In this document: positions 1 through 58,695 of the stretch, in pieces
Layout of the letters: each line of letters opens with the position of its first letter
Numbering within the stretch: position 1 is the first letter of the stretch
Assembly: GCA_024362935.1 (NCBI GenBank)
Contig: JANCRA010000001.1
Coordinates: 64,074,930 to 64,138,929, forward strand
Length of the DNA: 64,000 bases
Direction of reading: 5' to 3'
Origin: Setophaga petechia
Lineage: Eukaryota; Chordata; Aves; Passeriformes; Parulidae
Notes under the pieces: model-generated
What the model was told of the DNA's origin: nothing
Seen by the model: only the letters and a program-made list of their open reading frames with translations
The model's database searches: none
Position numbers and translations under genes: made by a program

Positions 1-3000
1 GGCTTCTCAAGACCAAATTATGTTTTCAATCACGTTTAAAATCTGCATTACAATCCCCGAAGTGAGAACTTCTGGCTCAATAGCCAAAAATACAGATTTA
101 TGGGAATGGAGCATAATTTCATAAATATTGTTGCTTATATGAAAAATCTTCCAGATTAGTAAGCAAAGTCACAGGTTTATCCATCAAATGAAAATCCATA
201 AAGTCTTGGCTAGCAGTAGCATTATGTAGCAGGCTGATATTATCTGAGATAGCTCTCTGGTGGAAAGAAATCATCTTTCTACAGGAATATTCTTGGTGTT
301 CACAAGACCTCTGTTTTACAATCACATTCCCAAACCACTAGAAAGTTAGGGGGAGAGACAGGCTTCCTCAGAGGGATTCCTGCCTCTGGGCACCAGTAGC
401 TTTTTCTTCCAGACAGGATTACCCTGTGGGAGTTGCATGAACTTTCTTTGAAGGACACAATTTTTGCTTCAGAATAGCTCAGACTGTTCTGAGCTGCAGG
501 TATTTTGAAAATAAAACTAGTTTTCCATACAAGGTTAAAACTATTCCCTGAGCCCTCTCCCACATCAGATTGCAGGAGCTGGACACTACTGTGCTATCAA
601 TACAGTCAGTATATTTTTCAGGAGCAAAATACAAACATTGAGTTAGAACACTTAATATAAGTTTGCTAAGTACTTTTACTTCCTTTCTTGGTCATGGTTC
701 TGAGAGTGTTTGCTTAAATGAGAAGGAAAATGAATAGATTCCCCAGACTTCCCTCCACTGCCAGCAAATACAGAGCTCACCGTCGTCCTTTGCATAACAT
801 GTGGTAAAAGAAGAAAAATTAGATTCCCCTGTTAAAATACTTGCTGTCTGTCACTACTTTGCTTTTTACTTTTCCTATAAATGGATACTTATGGCCACTT
901 CAGTTTGTACTGACTCTTGTAGAGACTTTGAGAAACATCTTTGATCTAAATTCTGTGCTCTCATAAGCTGACATTAATCCTGAGCTTTCTTACCAGCCTG
1001 ACAGCAATGCTGAGGAGGAGCAGGGACATGGCAGTGTGCTGTGGCACTGGCCTGAGGGTCACAGCTTCTACTGGGGAGGTTTAGTCAACCCCAGCAAAAG
1101 TGTGGTATTGAGAAGAGGATGCCACTGCAGCCTCCCCTTTCTGCTGGGCTGTGCAGCTGCCTGCATTGGCACATTAAAGGCTCTTTGAAGAGCAAGCTGT
1201 GCACTGTGCTCTGTGGGTAACGATCTCGGCCCCAGCACTGACAGATCAATTCCTTTCAAAGCACATTAAAATTCTCACATGCAAATAGAAAAGCTTCTTT
1301 CCTTAACTTCTGGGATATATACCTTCCAAGAAAGAATTTTAATGCAATGTGCACATATTATTTCCTACCAGATTCATGGAGATACACTTTACAGAGATAA
1401 AGACAACAGTATTAACTATGCATTAACCTCATATCCTTTATGTATGAATTTCTGTGTCATCCTGGTGTGTCAGACATCTGTGAATGATTCTGCCAATGCT
1501 CTGAAAGCTGGCTAGGAACTACCAGGCACCAGGGAAAGCATCTGTGCTCAGGACAGCAGGGTGAATGAACGGTGCTGCTCCTCTGCCTGTGGACCCCAGG
1601 CCATGCCAGCTGTTTGACAGGATGAATTGGAAGGCAGATCAATGAGATACTCTGTGACAGAGGCCATGGCACACTCACAAACCAGTTTTTCTCCTTTCAC
1701 TCCCCTGCTTCTATGCACTGCTCATTTTGCTTCTGTTATTTAACTTCTTTAATCTGATAAACATTAATAAAGAAGCAAGTTCTCCTCCCAGTGCTGAAAT
1801 TTTTAATCATTTCTTTAGGCAGTGAGTTTACAGTCTGTTCCTTTGCCAGGGTCAGACAGCTCAGATTACACAGCCACCTTCCTGCACTGGCACCCAGGGA
1901 TTTATGGAGAAAGTTTCTATTCTGCTTTGTAGTCAGTGAAAATCAACAGGACTGGCAGCACAAACAGCTTTGTTGTAATGACCTGTTCTGAAGGGAACAT
2001 TGTTGTTGATTACTCAAATGTTTTTACCTTTAATGGTTTTCTTTAAATTGCTTCATCTCATTGTGTTGTGCTTACCTCACTGGAGCTCACTAATCTGCTC
2101 CACTGAGGGAAAAAAGTATCAGTTGTATTTTTCTCATTTTTTCATTTTTGAAATAAAAAAAGATGAGATTGAATTCAAACTACCCATTTTGCCAACAAGG
2201 AAGAACATAAATATTAACAAAGCTTATCTCATCATTTTGAAGGCCTTTTCTTCTCTATTTACAGCTCCTTTTGTTTGAGCTCCATGAACATTTGGGTGGG
2301 CAAAGCTGTGTTGGCATGAACAATACACAGAGAGAATTTCAGGCCTGTAACAGAGAGTAGCTATCTCCAAATTAGATTCTTGCTTAAATAAACCACATTT
2401 TGACAGCCTTAGAGTTGCCTTTTAAAGGCCAAGACATTCAGCCAGAGAACAGAAACACCCTGTACAAAACACAAAGGCCTGGTCCATGTCCCAAGGACCT
2501 TTTTAAGCACCACAGGTCTGTGAGCAGAACACAGTGAGATCAATGGGGAGCAACAAACCAGAAGCAGCAGCATGGTCAGATAATGATGGCTGTTGCTATT
2601 GACTTGTGTCTGAGTGCTGCCAAAGAAAAGTTTCCTGAGGGAGATGTGAACAGGACAGGGTGTTTTGCTCTTGCACTAGAGTGTAAGGTATTTGCAAGCA
2701 CTGGTGATGATAAGAGCAAGAACAAAAGGGAATAGGGTGAAATGTGGTGAGGACACCAGGCACACCAGAAAAGAACTCGACTCTAGAGCTGGAAGCTGGA
2801 AGGTCGATGTGCAAAAGGACATTTCTCCAATTTCTTCCAAAAGAAACTAAAACTAAGAGGGCAAGATTAGGCAAGATAACAAAGTTATGCTGTCTCCACA
2901 CTCTTCTTGCAAGTAGTGGGTAAGATGTGTAAGCTCAATGTTAGCAGGGGAAAAGGAGCAAGAGAGCAGACAGAGTCCAGCCTGAAGCAAGAGAGCTGCC

Positions 3001-4832
3001 TGCTCTGGGAGCATCAGAATAAACCCAGCTGCATTTTTTCTATTTGTATTTTGTGGCTGCCACGTTTTTAATATTACTTATGTTGATATTAATCATATTA
3101 ACACCTTCCTGGGACTGTGCAGAGCTCCAGTTGAAGCTCCAGCACCAGCAGGCTGCTGGTTCTCTGCTGCCTAGATGCTGTCCCCTCCTGAGATGGTCAC
3201 TGACACCCTGACTCTATGAAGGCCTGAAAACGGTGTCTCAACAGGACACCTATTTTTTTGGGGGTGCTCACAGTACTTTGCTATATTTATCTTTCCACTA
3301 GATGTGCTTGATGCTAGCTAGTGAATTTGAAGGGTCCTGGAGTTACAGGAACTGATAGACAGTCAAAGACACAGATAAACACACAAACTGAAAGATATTT
3401 CAGATATTTCACCCCCATCTTTTTTAAATTATGTTGTAGTAAGAGCTTCAGAAATTATTTTATTTTATATTACTATTCATGAGCACAACTCTTCTGAAAC
3501 AGCAAGAATCCTGGGGGAATTATTAAAAAAAAATAAGAAGAAAGAAGCTCTGTTTTTGAGTGAAGGAGGCTGTTTCAATCCAAAGCTTTCCTACTGAGAT
3601 GTGAAAGGACCAAACTGTCCTAGAGCTTTGAGCTACTTGGAATGAAAAGCAGCTGGAACATGCAGGGACCCCTGAAGCAAGTAAAGCCTGCTAGCAAATG
3701 GAAACAATAGCACTCTGCATGTTTCAGCTCCATGCTCAGCTGGGCTGGATCTGTGGTAGAATCTACTTTCTGCAAGCTTTTGTGGCTGGAAAGCACTTGG
3801 AAGAACTTGCAGCATTCACTTTCAATTTTACCAGCTTGTTTAAGAACAACTTGTATTTATTTCTTTTCCTTATTAGTAACTATAAACATTATAGAATTCC
3901 AGTTCCTGTTCCTTTTGTTTCTATAGATATATTTATATCCTTTTTTTGTTATACACTTTTCATTCTAAATAACTGAACCTCCAGCAAGCAATAGAATTAC
4001 AAAATTACAGGAATGCTAAAATTTGTTTTACCTGGTTGCAATATCACTTACAACGAATATTAGTTCATAGGAAATCAACATCTTTCAACCTCACAAAAAA
4101 TTCAAAACCACCAAGAAGATTGATTTCGTTTCGTGTTGTTTTTTTCCTTTTTATGGCTTTCATTATGCACAGTTCTGTATTCCCTTACCTCCCCCGAGTA
4201 CTTTTAAGTAGCAAAACAAGGTGAGACTTTTATTCACACACAGAGATCAAGAAATAAAGAGTCAGATACTAAGTATTTAGAAGGAAGAGCTGTGATTTAT
4301 CTCCTACAAACGAGCAAAAATATTTTGCCTAAGACAGAAATGCTGGAAGGATAAATCAATCCACATCTGAAAGACAGAGAGCAGATTCAAAGAAGACATA
4401 AATGTATCAAGGGAGCTACTCTGGTCAATTGGCAATGACATGTTTGGTTTCCTTTACACTGAAAGAATCTGTGGTGGCAAATGCTTCCTGATTTACTCTG
4501 GATTTTCAGGGCCTTAAAGTAAAAGCAGAGGAAAAGATGGGATTTAAGGGCCTGAAGTAGCTGTTTTCCTGTTAATACAGAATGCAGTCCTGTCAATATA
4601 AGTTTAATCAGCTGTGAGGTTTTCCTCACAAAACCCATAATTCAGCTGTCACAGAAAAAATAGATGTTGGCAGCTCTAATCAAAAGGCATACACTGCAAA
4701 TTCTGATAACACAGTATAAATGAATCTGAAGTCTGTATAAATGTAGTGAAGTCCAGTACACCACACTTGCAATACTTCTCTGTCCATGCTTTTACCTGGT
4801 CATGTCACTGTACTGGAAGTGTGTAGGCAGCA
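1..4832. other. intergenic, no gene recognised
   Basis: AT-rich sequence with only short random open frames on both strands. No known gene, RNA gene or clear transposon was recognised. It is the sequence upstream of PDE5A; in mammals this side is gene-poor. Confidence 0.7.
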
Positions 4833-4970
4833 TAAAATTCTCATAAAAACCAGAAATTCTTCTACATCTACTAACAAAGGAAAGCAAAATGGCAGAGATA
4901 CTATGTCCCCCACTCACAAAATCCTGCTTTTCAGTCCATTTTGCACCTCTGTCATTCAGTCTCACACAGA
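4833..4970 (+). repeat. 138-bp direct repeat, copy A
   Basis: The stretch matches copy B at 6,242-6,380 at roughly 85% identity by eye. Exact shared blocks include aacaaaggaaagcaaaatgg and acaaaatcctgcttttcagt. It is not recognised as a known transposon. Confidence 0.85.
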
Positions 4971-6241
4971 AAGGAGGAAAACAGAAGGGAATATGCATGT
5001 GCTTAGTGCAGGATGAACTGAGGAGCCAGGCTGCAGCCTTCAAGAACTCAGCTGTCCTCACAGGCTGGCCCATGCTGGGCCACTTTTCATTTCCTCAGGA
5101 GTGCTCATATTTCTATTTGAGCCATGAGAACACCACACAAACTTGTTTCCACATAAACATTTTACTCTGGAAATAAATAAAATTAAAATAAATTCAATAA
5201 GCTCAAATAAAAAACTGGGGTTTTTTCAAGGTTCTAAAAAGAGACCAGGCTTAGAAGCCAGAAATCAGGAATGTCAGGCACAACTGGTAGCTCACAAGCA
5301 GCTGGAAGAAGTTTTAGGCTCATCAAGAGCCTCCTTAATATCGTTCCATATTGGAACATTTTAGCAAAATTATGTGCTTATTTCCATCCTGCTGCCCCCA
5401 TATTCCTCACTCTTTCTGGCAGCTTTCTTCTTACACAGTTTGATTCTGCCCTGCTTTAAAATCTGCAGTGAATGCCTAAAAATGGGGCACCACAGCAGTG
5501 CACAGGCAGGGCTGAACCAGCTACTTGTTTTTGGGGCTGAATGGCTGAGGTTGTCCTGCACCATGAACCAGGGCAGCAGCTTAGGCAGCCACCAGTGAGG
5601 TACACGCTGTTTTCAGATGCTCACATCATTCATGTGGGAGCAGAGGTGCCAAATGAAGTCTGCCACATTGCTGACACAACTCCTCCTGCCTCTCCTAGGA
5701 CCTGGTGTAAGCTGCCAGAAGTGAGTGTGTAACCCTCATGGCTGTAGAAAAATAGATTAAAAATCAGCTCCCTGGTGATGCAGAAGACTAAATGTAATGC
5801 TAAAACCGAGGGACTCATTTGATGTCATTTCAGCTGTGATAGAAAATTTTTCTATAACCTAAGTGAAATCCCATAAATTTTCTATTTTGCTATAGCTACC
5901 TATAGTACAGTACCAGTGACAACTATTGCTGTCCTCACTGATCTAATGGAGGGACAAAAACTAATAAAAAAGCTCATAGATTATGCAAATGATATTTGGA
6001 TTCCAACAGAAATTTATTTAATTCATCCCTTGCACTGGTTTTACAGTCTCACATGAAGTACCAACTATGCTAAAGGCTGCAGAAACACATGGCCATGGAA
6101 AGCCCCTGCCTCAGAAACCTACCAGTATGCAACCTGCCAGTGATGAAATGTAAGTAGCAATCTCAGAAATTGTGATAAGTACCACAATTATTGTGACAAG
6201 TACCACATTTGGTTCCAAATGTGAAACCAAAAAATTCTCAT
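4971..6241. other. intergenic spacer between the two direct repeats
   Basis: No gene or clear mobile element was seen. A short A-rich low-complexity stretch lies at 5,172-5,212. The overlapping frames at 5,370-5,818 on both strands look like chance. Confidence 0.6.
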
Positions 6242-6380
6242 AAAATTCTCATAAAACACAGAAACTCTTCTACAACATTAACAAAGGAAAGCAAAATGGT
6301 AAAGAGATATTATGTCCCCCACACACAAAATCCTGCTTTTCAGTCTGTTTTTCACCTTTGTCACCCAGTCTCACATGGAA
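6242..6380 (+). repeat. 138-bp direct repeat, copy B
   Basis: Same orientation as copy A, about 1.27 kb downstream. The units of tataaaattctcataaaa type at its left edge suggest extra slippage. No flanking duplication or terminal inverted repeats are visible. Confidence 0.85.
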
Positions 6381-8839
6381 CCAAGAGCAAAAAGCTAGGT
6401 TCCTATCACAATTTGGACCCAGCAGCTCTTGTAATACTCACTAATTTCCTGAGAAATACAGCTTCACTTCTCCAAGAAGGCCAGGGTGATGCTGACCCCA
6501 TGCTATTTGATGGGAGAATCTAAAAATCCATTTCATTGTTTTGCTCTAATAGTTTTCTTCTTTTATTTACCAGAGAGAAACTAGTTACCACATATCAAAG
6601 GGTTTTGAAAGCCCCAGGTGCTCGCATCAGCCAAAGCTTTAAAAAAAAAAGAGATGAGAAGGAATGAACAGGCATTTAATTTCCCCACAATGAACTGTGG
6701 AGAAAACCTCTCCATGAGCCTGCTGATGATTTGGGATCAGCAATGGCACATTGTGAATACTCTCATTCAGATTCCCTTGGCCAAACAAACATCAACACCA
6801 CAGATGTCTCTAGGGATAGGTATGAAAAGAGAAGGAGAACATGGAAGGATCCTGACTATGCCATACCCCTCCAAAAAAAATCAAATGAGATGGTCAGAAA
6901 TGGACACACTCCTGTTTAACAACCTCTTTTCAGTCTGGCAGCTCTCATACATTTTCTTCTTGAGTATAATTAAAATTCTATACAAAGCCTCCATATTCAT
7001 TTAGCAGTGCTGTAGTGAGCCTTAGTTACAAACTAATCTCTTATACATTTTCCTTTCACATTGTTCAGGACAGTGAAAATATAGTGGTTGTACCTTTAGG
7101 TTATAATATCAATGTTATACGTAAATAAACTCTATTCACTGTATTTACTGTTCAATTTTTTTGTTGCTCTTGCACAATGAGAGATTAACATTTTCCTTCA
7201 ATACCAGAATACATCTGTGCATTCCTAAAATCTCCTAAAAACAACTTTTATGTCCACTGCATAATATTTCAACAGCTCTGTGCCCCTAAAATATTCCTGC
7301 GATCCATTAAAGGAGAAATTTGTATGCTCACTACTAAGATTCCAAAATATCAGAACTAAAATAATAGCAGTTTAACAGGTAAGAACCCTAAACTTAAACA
7401 CTAAAAGATAAAATTAAAAAGAACCAAACTAAGCAAAAGATATCTTGAAATTCCACACAAGATCCCCAAGACAGAAGAGAAGCAAGCCTTGTTCCATTAT
7501 TTAATAAGGAAATTGCAGATCATTTTGCCTGACATCAACGTCAGGGAAACTGATGGAGAGGCTGGTACAGGAAGAAACCAGTGCACAATGAAAGGATGAT
7601 AGTACAATTAACGCCAGTCTACACAGAAAATTAGTTTTGTCAGGAATAAAAAAACTGCCTATTTTCCCATGAGACCATGAATTAGTTTGATAAAGTAAAC
7701 TCCTGTAAGATTTCATTAGGGCTTTGGCTCACAAGTCTACAGGGCTTTTGATGAAAGCCTCAGCAATGTATACTATCAGTCTGGTCCACACTAAATGGAC
7801 CCAAATCATACTGAATGATCTGAACAAAAAATATAAAATTATTGATGGAAAAATCTGAAAATTACAAAAAGTTATAGAGATATAAATAACATGAAGGGCA
7901 GACCCTTAATATAGACCAATTAAGAATACTTAGTGAGGTCTGGGCTATATTTTAACATAGAGAAATCTACGTTTTTCATTAAAGGGACAAATAAAATCTC
8001 ATTTAAAAGATAGGAAATTATTTTTGAAAAGGAGTTACTGTGAAAGAAAGAAATAGTACTAATAGGCCCAAGCAGATACATTCCCAGGGCAAAGTGTAGG
8101 TTAAATTATTCTTATTGCCCAAGGTGGAATAAACCATGACACAGGAATTGGTGCTACTACACCTCTCTGTGGTTTCAAAAAGATCATTACTGGAGAATGT
8201 CCTGAAGAAAGAGCTCCAAAAACCCAAGGGTTTTACTGAGAGAAATTACATGTATTTGTGATGATAGGGGGCCTTCAGAAACTCCAGTTGTTAGATTAAT
8301 GTGTAAGAAGTTCAACAGAGAATTGTGGTATATGAGTACAGAAACAGAAGAGTGAATGCCCAAATTGCAGTGGAACATACTTGAAAAAAATCTGACTAAT
8401 TTTTCATTTATATCATTTGCCACTGAGTCTCCATCTCCAAACAACCACAACTAGAAAACAAGCCTCTTATAATTTGACTCAATATTATCTGTTAGATTAG
8501 ATATAAACCAAATACTTCAATTTGAAATCACAATTACTAGTAAAAGTACTAGTAAGAGCAACTGCTAATTGAAAATTTCTAAGTAATAGCTAAGAAACTC
8601 TTTTTAAATAAGCTAAGTACCATTGTAAATGAAGAAGGAGTTTGATATGCCAGTGACAAGGGCCTGGAATGAATCTGCCCTACACATTTCCTACTTACCC
8701 TCCATCTCCCAAACAAAATCCACCAAACCCTATGAATACATTATCCACCTACATTTTCACCTACCTGCATCAAATCCAATTATTGCTCAGTGATCAAACC
8801 CTATCACAGACCAGTGTCCTTCAGCAACCCTGCACTCAG
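6381..8839. other. intergenic, no gene recognised
   Basis: AT-rich. The longest open frame (6,618-7,004, 128 codons) has no recognisable motif or family resemblance. The CR1 remnant downstream may extend into the end of this stretch, but I could not support that. Confidence 0.6.
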
Positions 8840-9420
8840 CTTGGCCAAGTACACATTGCATGACAGGCACAGAATTCAGCTTGATAAATTGGAGATGTAC
8901 TGCAAGCACAGGATGAAATTAAAAATGTTCAAGAGCAAGAAAATGCAGTTAGGCAGAGGTAAACATACAGGCAGCACCTGAGTACATGGCAAGTATATAA
9001 AAAAAGGGAACAGAGGGTACAGAAGTCAACAATATCAGACTGCTGCCAAGAAGGCATGAGCAAGGGTGACAGTATTAGCAGGAACAGAGCTTGCAAGGAA
9101 CCCAAAATATTCCTTCCATTTAATTGGGATTTGATCTGTGTTCAGATGGATTACTTATTCCTAGCTTGGTGAGATACTGCAGGAATGGGTGAGACGATCT
9201 AGGGAATGCCCAAAGAGAAAATGAATGATCAGAGGGCTGGAAAGCATGATGGTCAAGGAAAAACTGAAAGATGTGGCACTACTTAGCTTAAAGGAGAGAA
9301 GCCTGGGAAAAAGAGAGAGACTTGCTAACAGCTTTCCAACTTATCCTGAGATTTCCAATAGAAATCAGAAAAAGTTAAAATTAGAGCATACCGATAGATT
9401 TACAATCAAGTGCTAATATG
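8840..9420 (+). mobile_element. strongly decayed CR1-type LINE fragment, intergenic
   Basis: Collinear resemblance to the 3' part of CR1 ORF2 is seen at gaattcagcttgataaattg (8,872), gccaagaaggc (about 9,043), gtattagcaggaacagagct (about 9,072) and atgatcagagggctggaaag (9,226), the last being the clearest. The coding frame is destroyed. The extent is a by-eye estimate; the segment from 9,220 to 9,345 is the most secure. Confidence 0.5.
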
Positions 9421-12400
9421 TCAAACTCAAATCCTAACTTACATTTTTCAGGAGATGAAGTCTGACAGTGTTTTCCAGACAAATATCTATGCATTACAAA
9501 CAGCTTTGAGAAGCTGCTGCTTTCCTGACGTGAACAATAATTTTGCCTGGTACTTTGATTGACGCAAATGCTCAGTCACATTTAAATCAAAATAGGAGGA
9601 AGCTACTATTTTCCATGGCTTCCTGTAGGACATATGCACTGCTATCCCAGAGGAGAGGGCAGGTTATGCAATTGCTGAGCAGCTCTGGGGAAATATTTCC
9701 AGCAATTATTTGGAAAGGACTGAGAGAAAAAATTTATAAGACATTGTCATCACTTAATGTTTTCATCACTAAATAACTATTAGATGTTAAATGAGTTGAA
9801 TTTTGGTTATTATTTCACTCTCCCTATGCAACAGAATGGAAGGAGAATGGAAACTTGCCTCACTAGCATTAGGATTCTTCCACTGCATGTGTGTGAAAGT
9901 GCTGGCTAATAAAGAAGTGGAATAGTTTCCTCTGCCTTATCATATTCTAGCCTCACTGGCCATATAGTACAGTCCTAAACTTGATTTAGGAGCCAAAATG
10001 GACCAACTGTTTTCCAGATTTAAGATATGGTAGAAAGACCATATTCCCACTTCAAAGCCAATTCCCACTTCATAGCAAAGATAAATGCTTCTCCAATTCA
10101 TCTAATGAATAAGTCAGGCACGTTAACAATGTTGACATCTGAAACGTTATTTTTTTCTCTTTTAAAGGCAAATGAAGTAGAATTATATTACTTTCAAATA
10201 AATTTAACTAAATATAGAGTTCTTTGAGCATAAATTATCACATAAATACTTTTCCTCTGGTTGCATACTTATTTATTCTTACTAATTATCCTGAGTAAGC
10301 AGAATTTCTAATTTATGTGCCTTGAGCATACAGAAAACAACCCCACTTTTTTATCTTCTTACATGACAATATTTGCAAAACATCAGATTAAAGATTTCGG
10401 CCAAATAATTTTTCCACCCACTAGTCCTGCAATAGCATGGCCTACTGACAGAAAAGCTTCCTGGCTTCAACACTGAGCTGCTCTCAAGCAGCTTCTAAAC
10501 TTGAACTGGACATTTTTATTTGTGTGACATTACTACAAGCCCTTCTCAGGTTTAGAGCTACTCCACATCAATTCTATCCTCTGAGCTCTGGAAACAAACT
10601 GGAAAGCTGGGCGAGAGCTAAGATACACGGAGCTTTTTCAGAGCATTTTGGAAGCCAAAATTATGGAAGACTTTTTCCACTTTGACCATTCATTCTTTGT
10701 TATGCTTGGCCTTCATCCCCTCCTGTCACCTTAAAAACGAAAACAACATGTTCATTATTATTCATGGAAATTCATCGGATACGAGGAAGGCATCCCTTCC
10801 CCCCCCTCCAGCTGTTCAGTTTTTATTTCTTTTGGGAAAGACTATGCTATTCTTTGCTTGGGTAGCAATCCTTTGAGCTCTTGCTTTGCCACTGAATTCA
10901 CCAGGATCATCAGGAAGATGATCATTTGCATTGGCTTCACTGACTCTTATCTGCAGGCTGAATAGGGGCCCCAGCAGCAGCAGCTGCAGCCACAGGTCCC
11001 AGTTCCTTGTGGCACCGAGTACAGGGATGCTGGATGCACCTCAGCTGGCCTGGTATTTAATGTGACATGTTTACAGTGCTCCTTGGTGCAACCTCTGCTC
11101 CTGACTGGGGCCTACTGGATGTTACCACAGGATAAATGCTTATTTCTATTAGTGCTACTCCTAATTACATGAAATGAGATGCTATCTATTGCAGCTGACA
11201 TAATTGCATTGACCATTACCTTGTTATTCTCCTATGAGACAGAGAAAATATACTATCCTACTTTTTAAATACCAGTAATTAAATTATATATTTGTATTTC
11301 TTCTTTTGCAAACAAAGTCTTTCTGCCTCTTTACAAAGATGATATTTCCATGTGTTTGGTCCTTCTGCAATTGCTTTTTGAGACTGGATGAGCAGTACCA
11401 TGATCAATATTCCATATGAGACCATTCAGGGAATGGCATTTCAGTTACTTATAAAATCTGCATTCTATAATTGCATGTTTTACATTGCTATTATACTTAA
11501 GCATTTTAACACAGTGTCATTTTCCAAAACTTCTGCCTAGCTTAGGAGCTTTAACTGCCATGTCTACTGTAACCTCAGAACTCTTTTTCTGAAATGGTTA
11601 ATACAGAAATCTATGATTTACACAAGGGGTTTATTTTTTTTTTCCCTGACATACCACTCTTTCCAGTTTTTGGCACTAAACATCTGCTTCATTTATTGCC
11701 ATGTTGTCTGTTTATGCAGTTTGCTTGGTAATTCTGCATTTCCCTTCTAAAGGCAAAGATTTGTCTTTGCCTTGAACAGCAGCTTGACTCGTGCTGCATG
11801 TAACTGGCTTATGCTTTATCTTCACATTTGCTCTCTGGTCACCATGCACAACATTTCCCCTGAGATCCCCTTTACAGCAGAGTCATGTTCATGTAAAACC
11901 TCCCTTTCTGTGTGCCTCATATTACACACAAACTCTCACAGCCAAAAGATACATGTGTCCAAGTCAGTGCTACACACAGATGTGGCACAAAGACACAGAA
12001 GATACAACTTTTCCCTCGAGCTCATGGACTGGCTCTAAATCCCTTTGCTGCGAAATTCCTGCTGCAGCCCCTTCTCAAGCTGCAGAACACCACCTTTCTA
12101 CAAACAGGAGATAGATCTCTGTATCAGAAGTCTACATACACCTGAGAGGGGGTTAAGAGCAGCAGAAAATATTTCATACAATAGTTTTCAATTGACTACA
12201 GAGGAAAATAATTTGCAAGACTCTGTAGATTCCTCTCCCCTGAAACATTCTCCTATTTGTTATCTTACCTTCAAAGACACTGCACGTGTGGCAGCACAGG
12301 AAGCCACGGATAAGCATTAGCCTTTGTGAAAGGTGCATTGTGAATGCATAGGATAATTTGTTATAAAGATGTGCACGTGTGCATCATAGAATGAAACTAC

Positions 12401-12649
12401 AATACATGAAAGTGGTGCTCAGTGTTAACCAAAATTGCAGGCCCAGCTGTCTAATTTTGAGAAAGTAGGAGCTGTGCGTTGAGCATCCTCAAAGCTAGGC
12501 TGTGCTTATTCAGAGTCTAAAAGGGATCGAACAGCCGCACTTAGGCATGAACGACTGTAAAACCAGGGGTTTAGTACCCGTATCTAGGCTGAGGTCTGTC
12601 AGAGATCACATATTGACACCCGACAGCGGAACCCTCTAAAGCGACACTC
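9421..12649. other. intergenic, proximal 5' flank of PDE5A
   Basis: No gene seen. Open frames overlapping in three phases at 11,772-12,320 are short and lack recognisable features. Distal enhancers could lie here, but nothing in the sequence alone identifies one. Confidence 0.6.
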
Positions 12650-12742
12650 GATTTGTCAAAAAGACACTTTTTCGAAGCAGGCGGGGCCGCGGTGGAGGTG
12701 GAGCCGGCTCTGCCCGCTGCGGGACCGGCAGCCGGGCCGGAG

Positions 12743-12838
12743 ATGCGCTGGGGTGCCGCGGGCCGGGCTTCCTGCTGCCCGCACACCTGGGAGCGGGGCG
12801 TGGGCGGGGGCCGGGAGCTCGGGGTACCGCAGCTGTAA
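12743..12838 (+). other. possible upstream ORF in the PDE5A1 leader
   Basis: An ATG with G at -3 opens a 31-codon frame ending in TAA, 76 bp before the PDE5A1 start and in another frame. It matters only if transcription starts upstream of it. Confidence 0.3.
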
Positions 12839-12840
12839 AG

Positions 12841-12868
12841 CGGGCCGGGCCGGGCCGGGCCGGGCCGG
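12841..12868 (+). repeat. (CGGGC)5 pentanucleotide tandem repeat
   Basis: Five exact CGGGC units run from 12,841 to 12,865, followed by CGG, about 50 bp upstream of the PDE5A1 start codon and probably in its leader or core promoter. GGGCC-type repeats can form G-quadruplexes and vary in length. Confidence 0.9.
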
Positions 12869-12914
12869 CGGCGCCGGCAGCTGCGGCGGGAGGCGGCAGA
12901 GCGGCGGCGGGAGC

Positions 12915-58695
<45,781 letters not shown>

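Noticed and set aside
6618..7004. 128-codon + strand frame in the 5' intergenic region
   Set aside because: No motif, no promoter or polyadenylation context, and no resemblance to known proteins.
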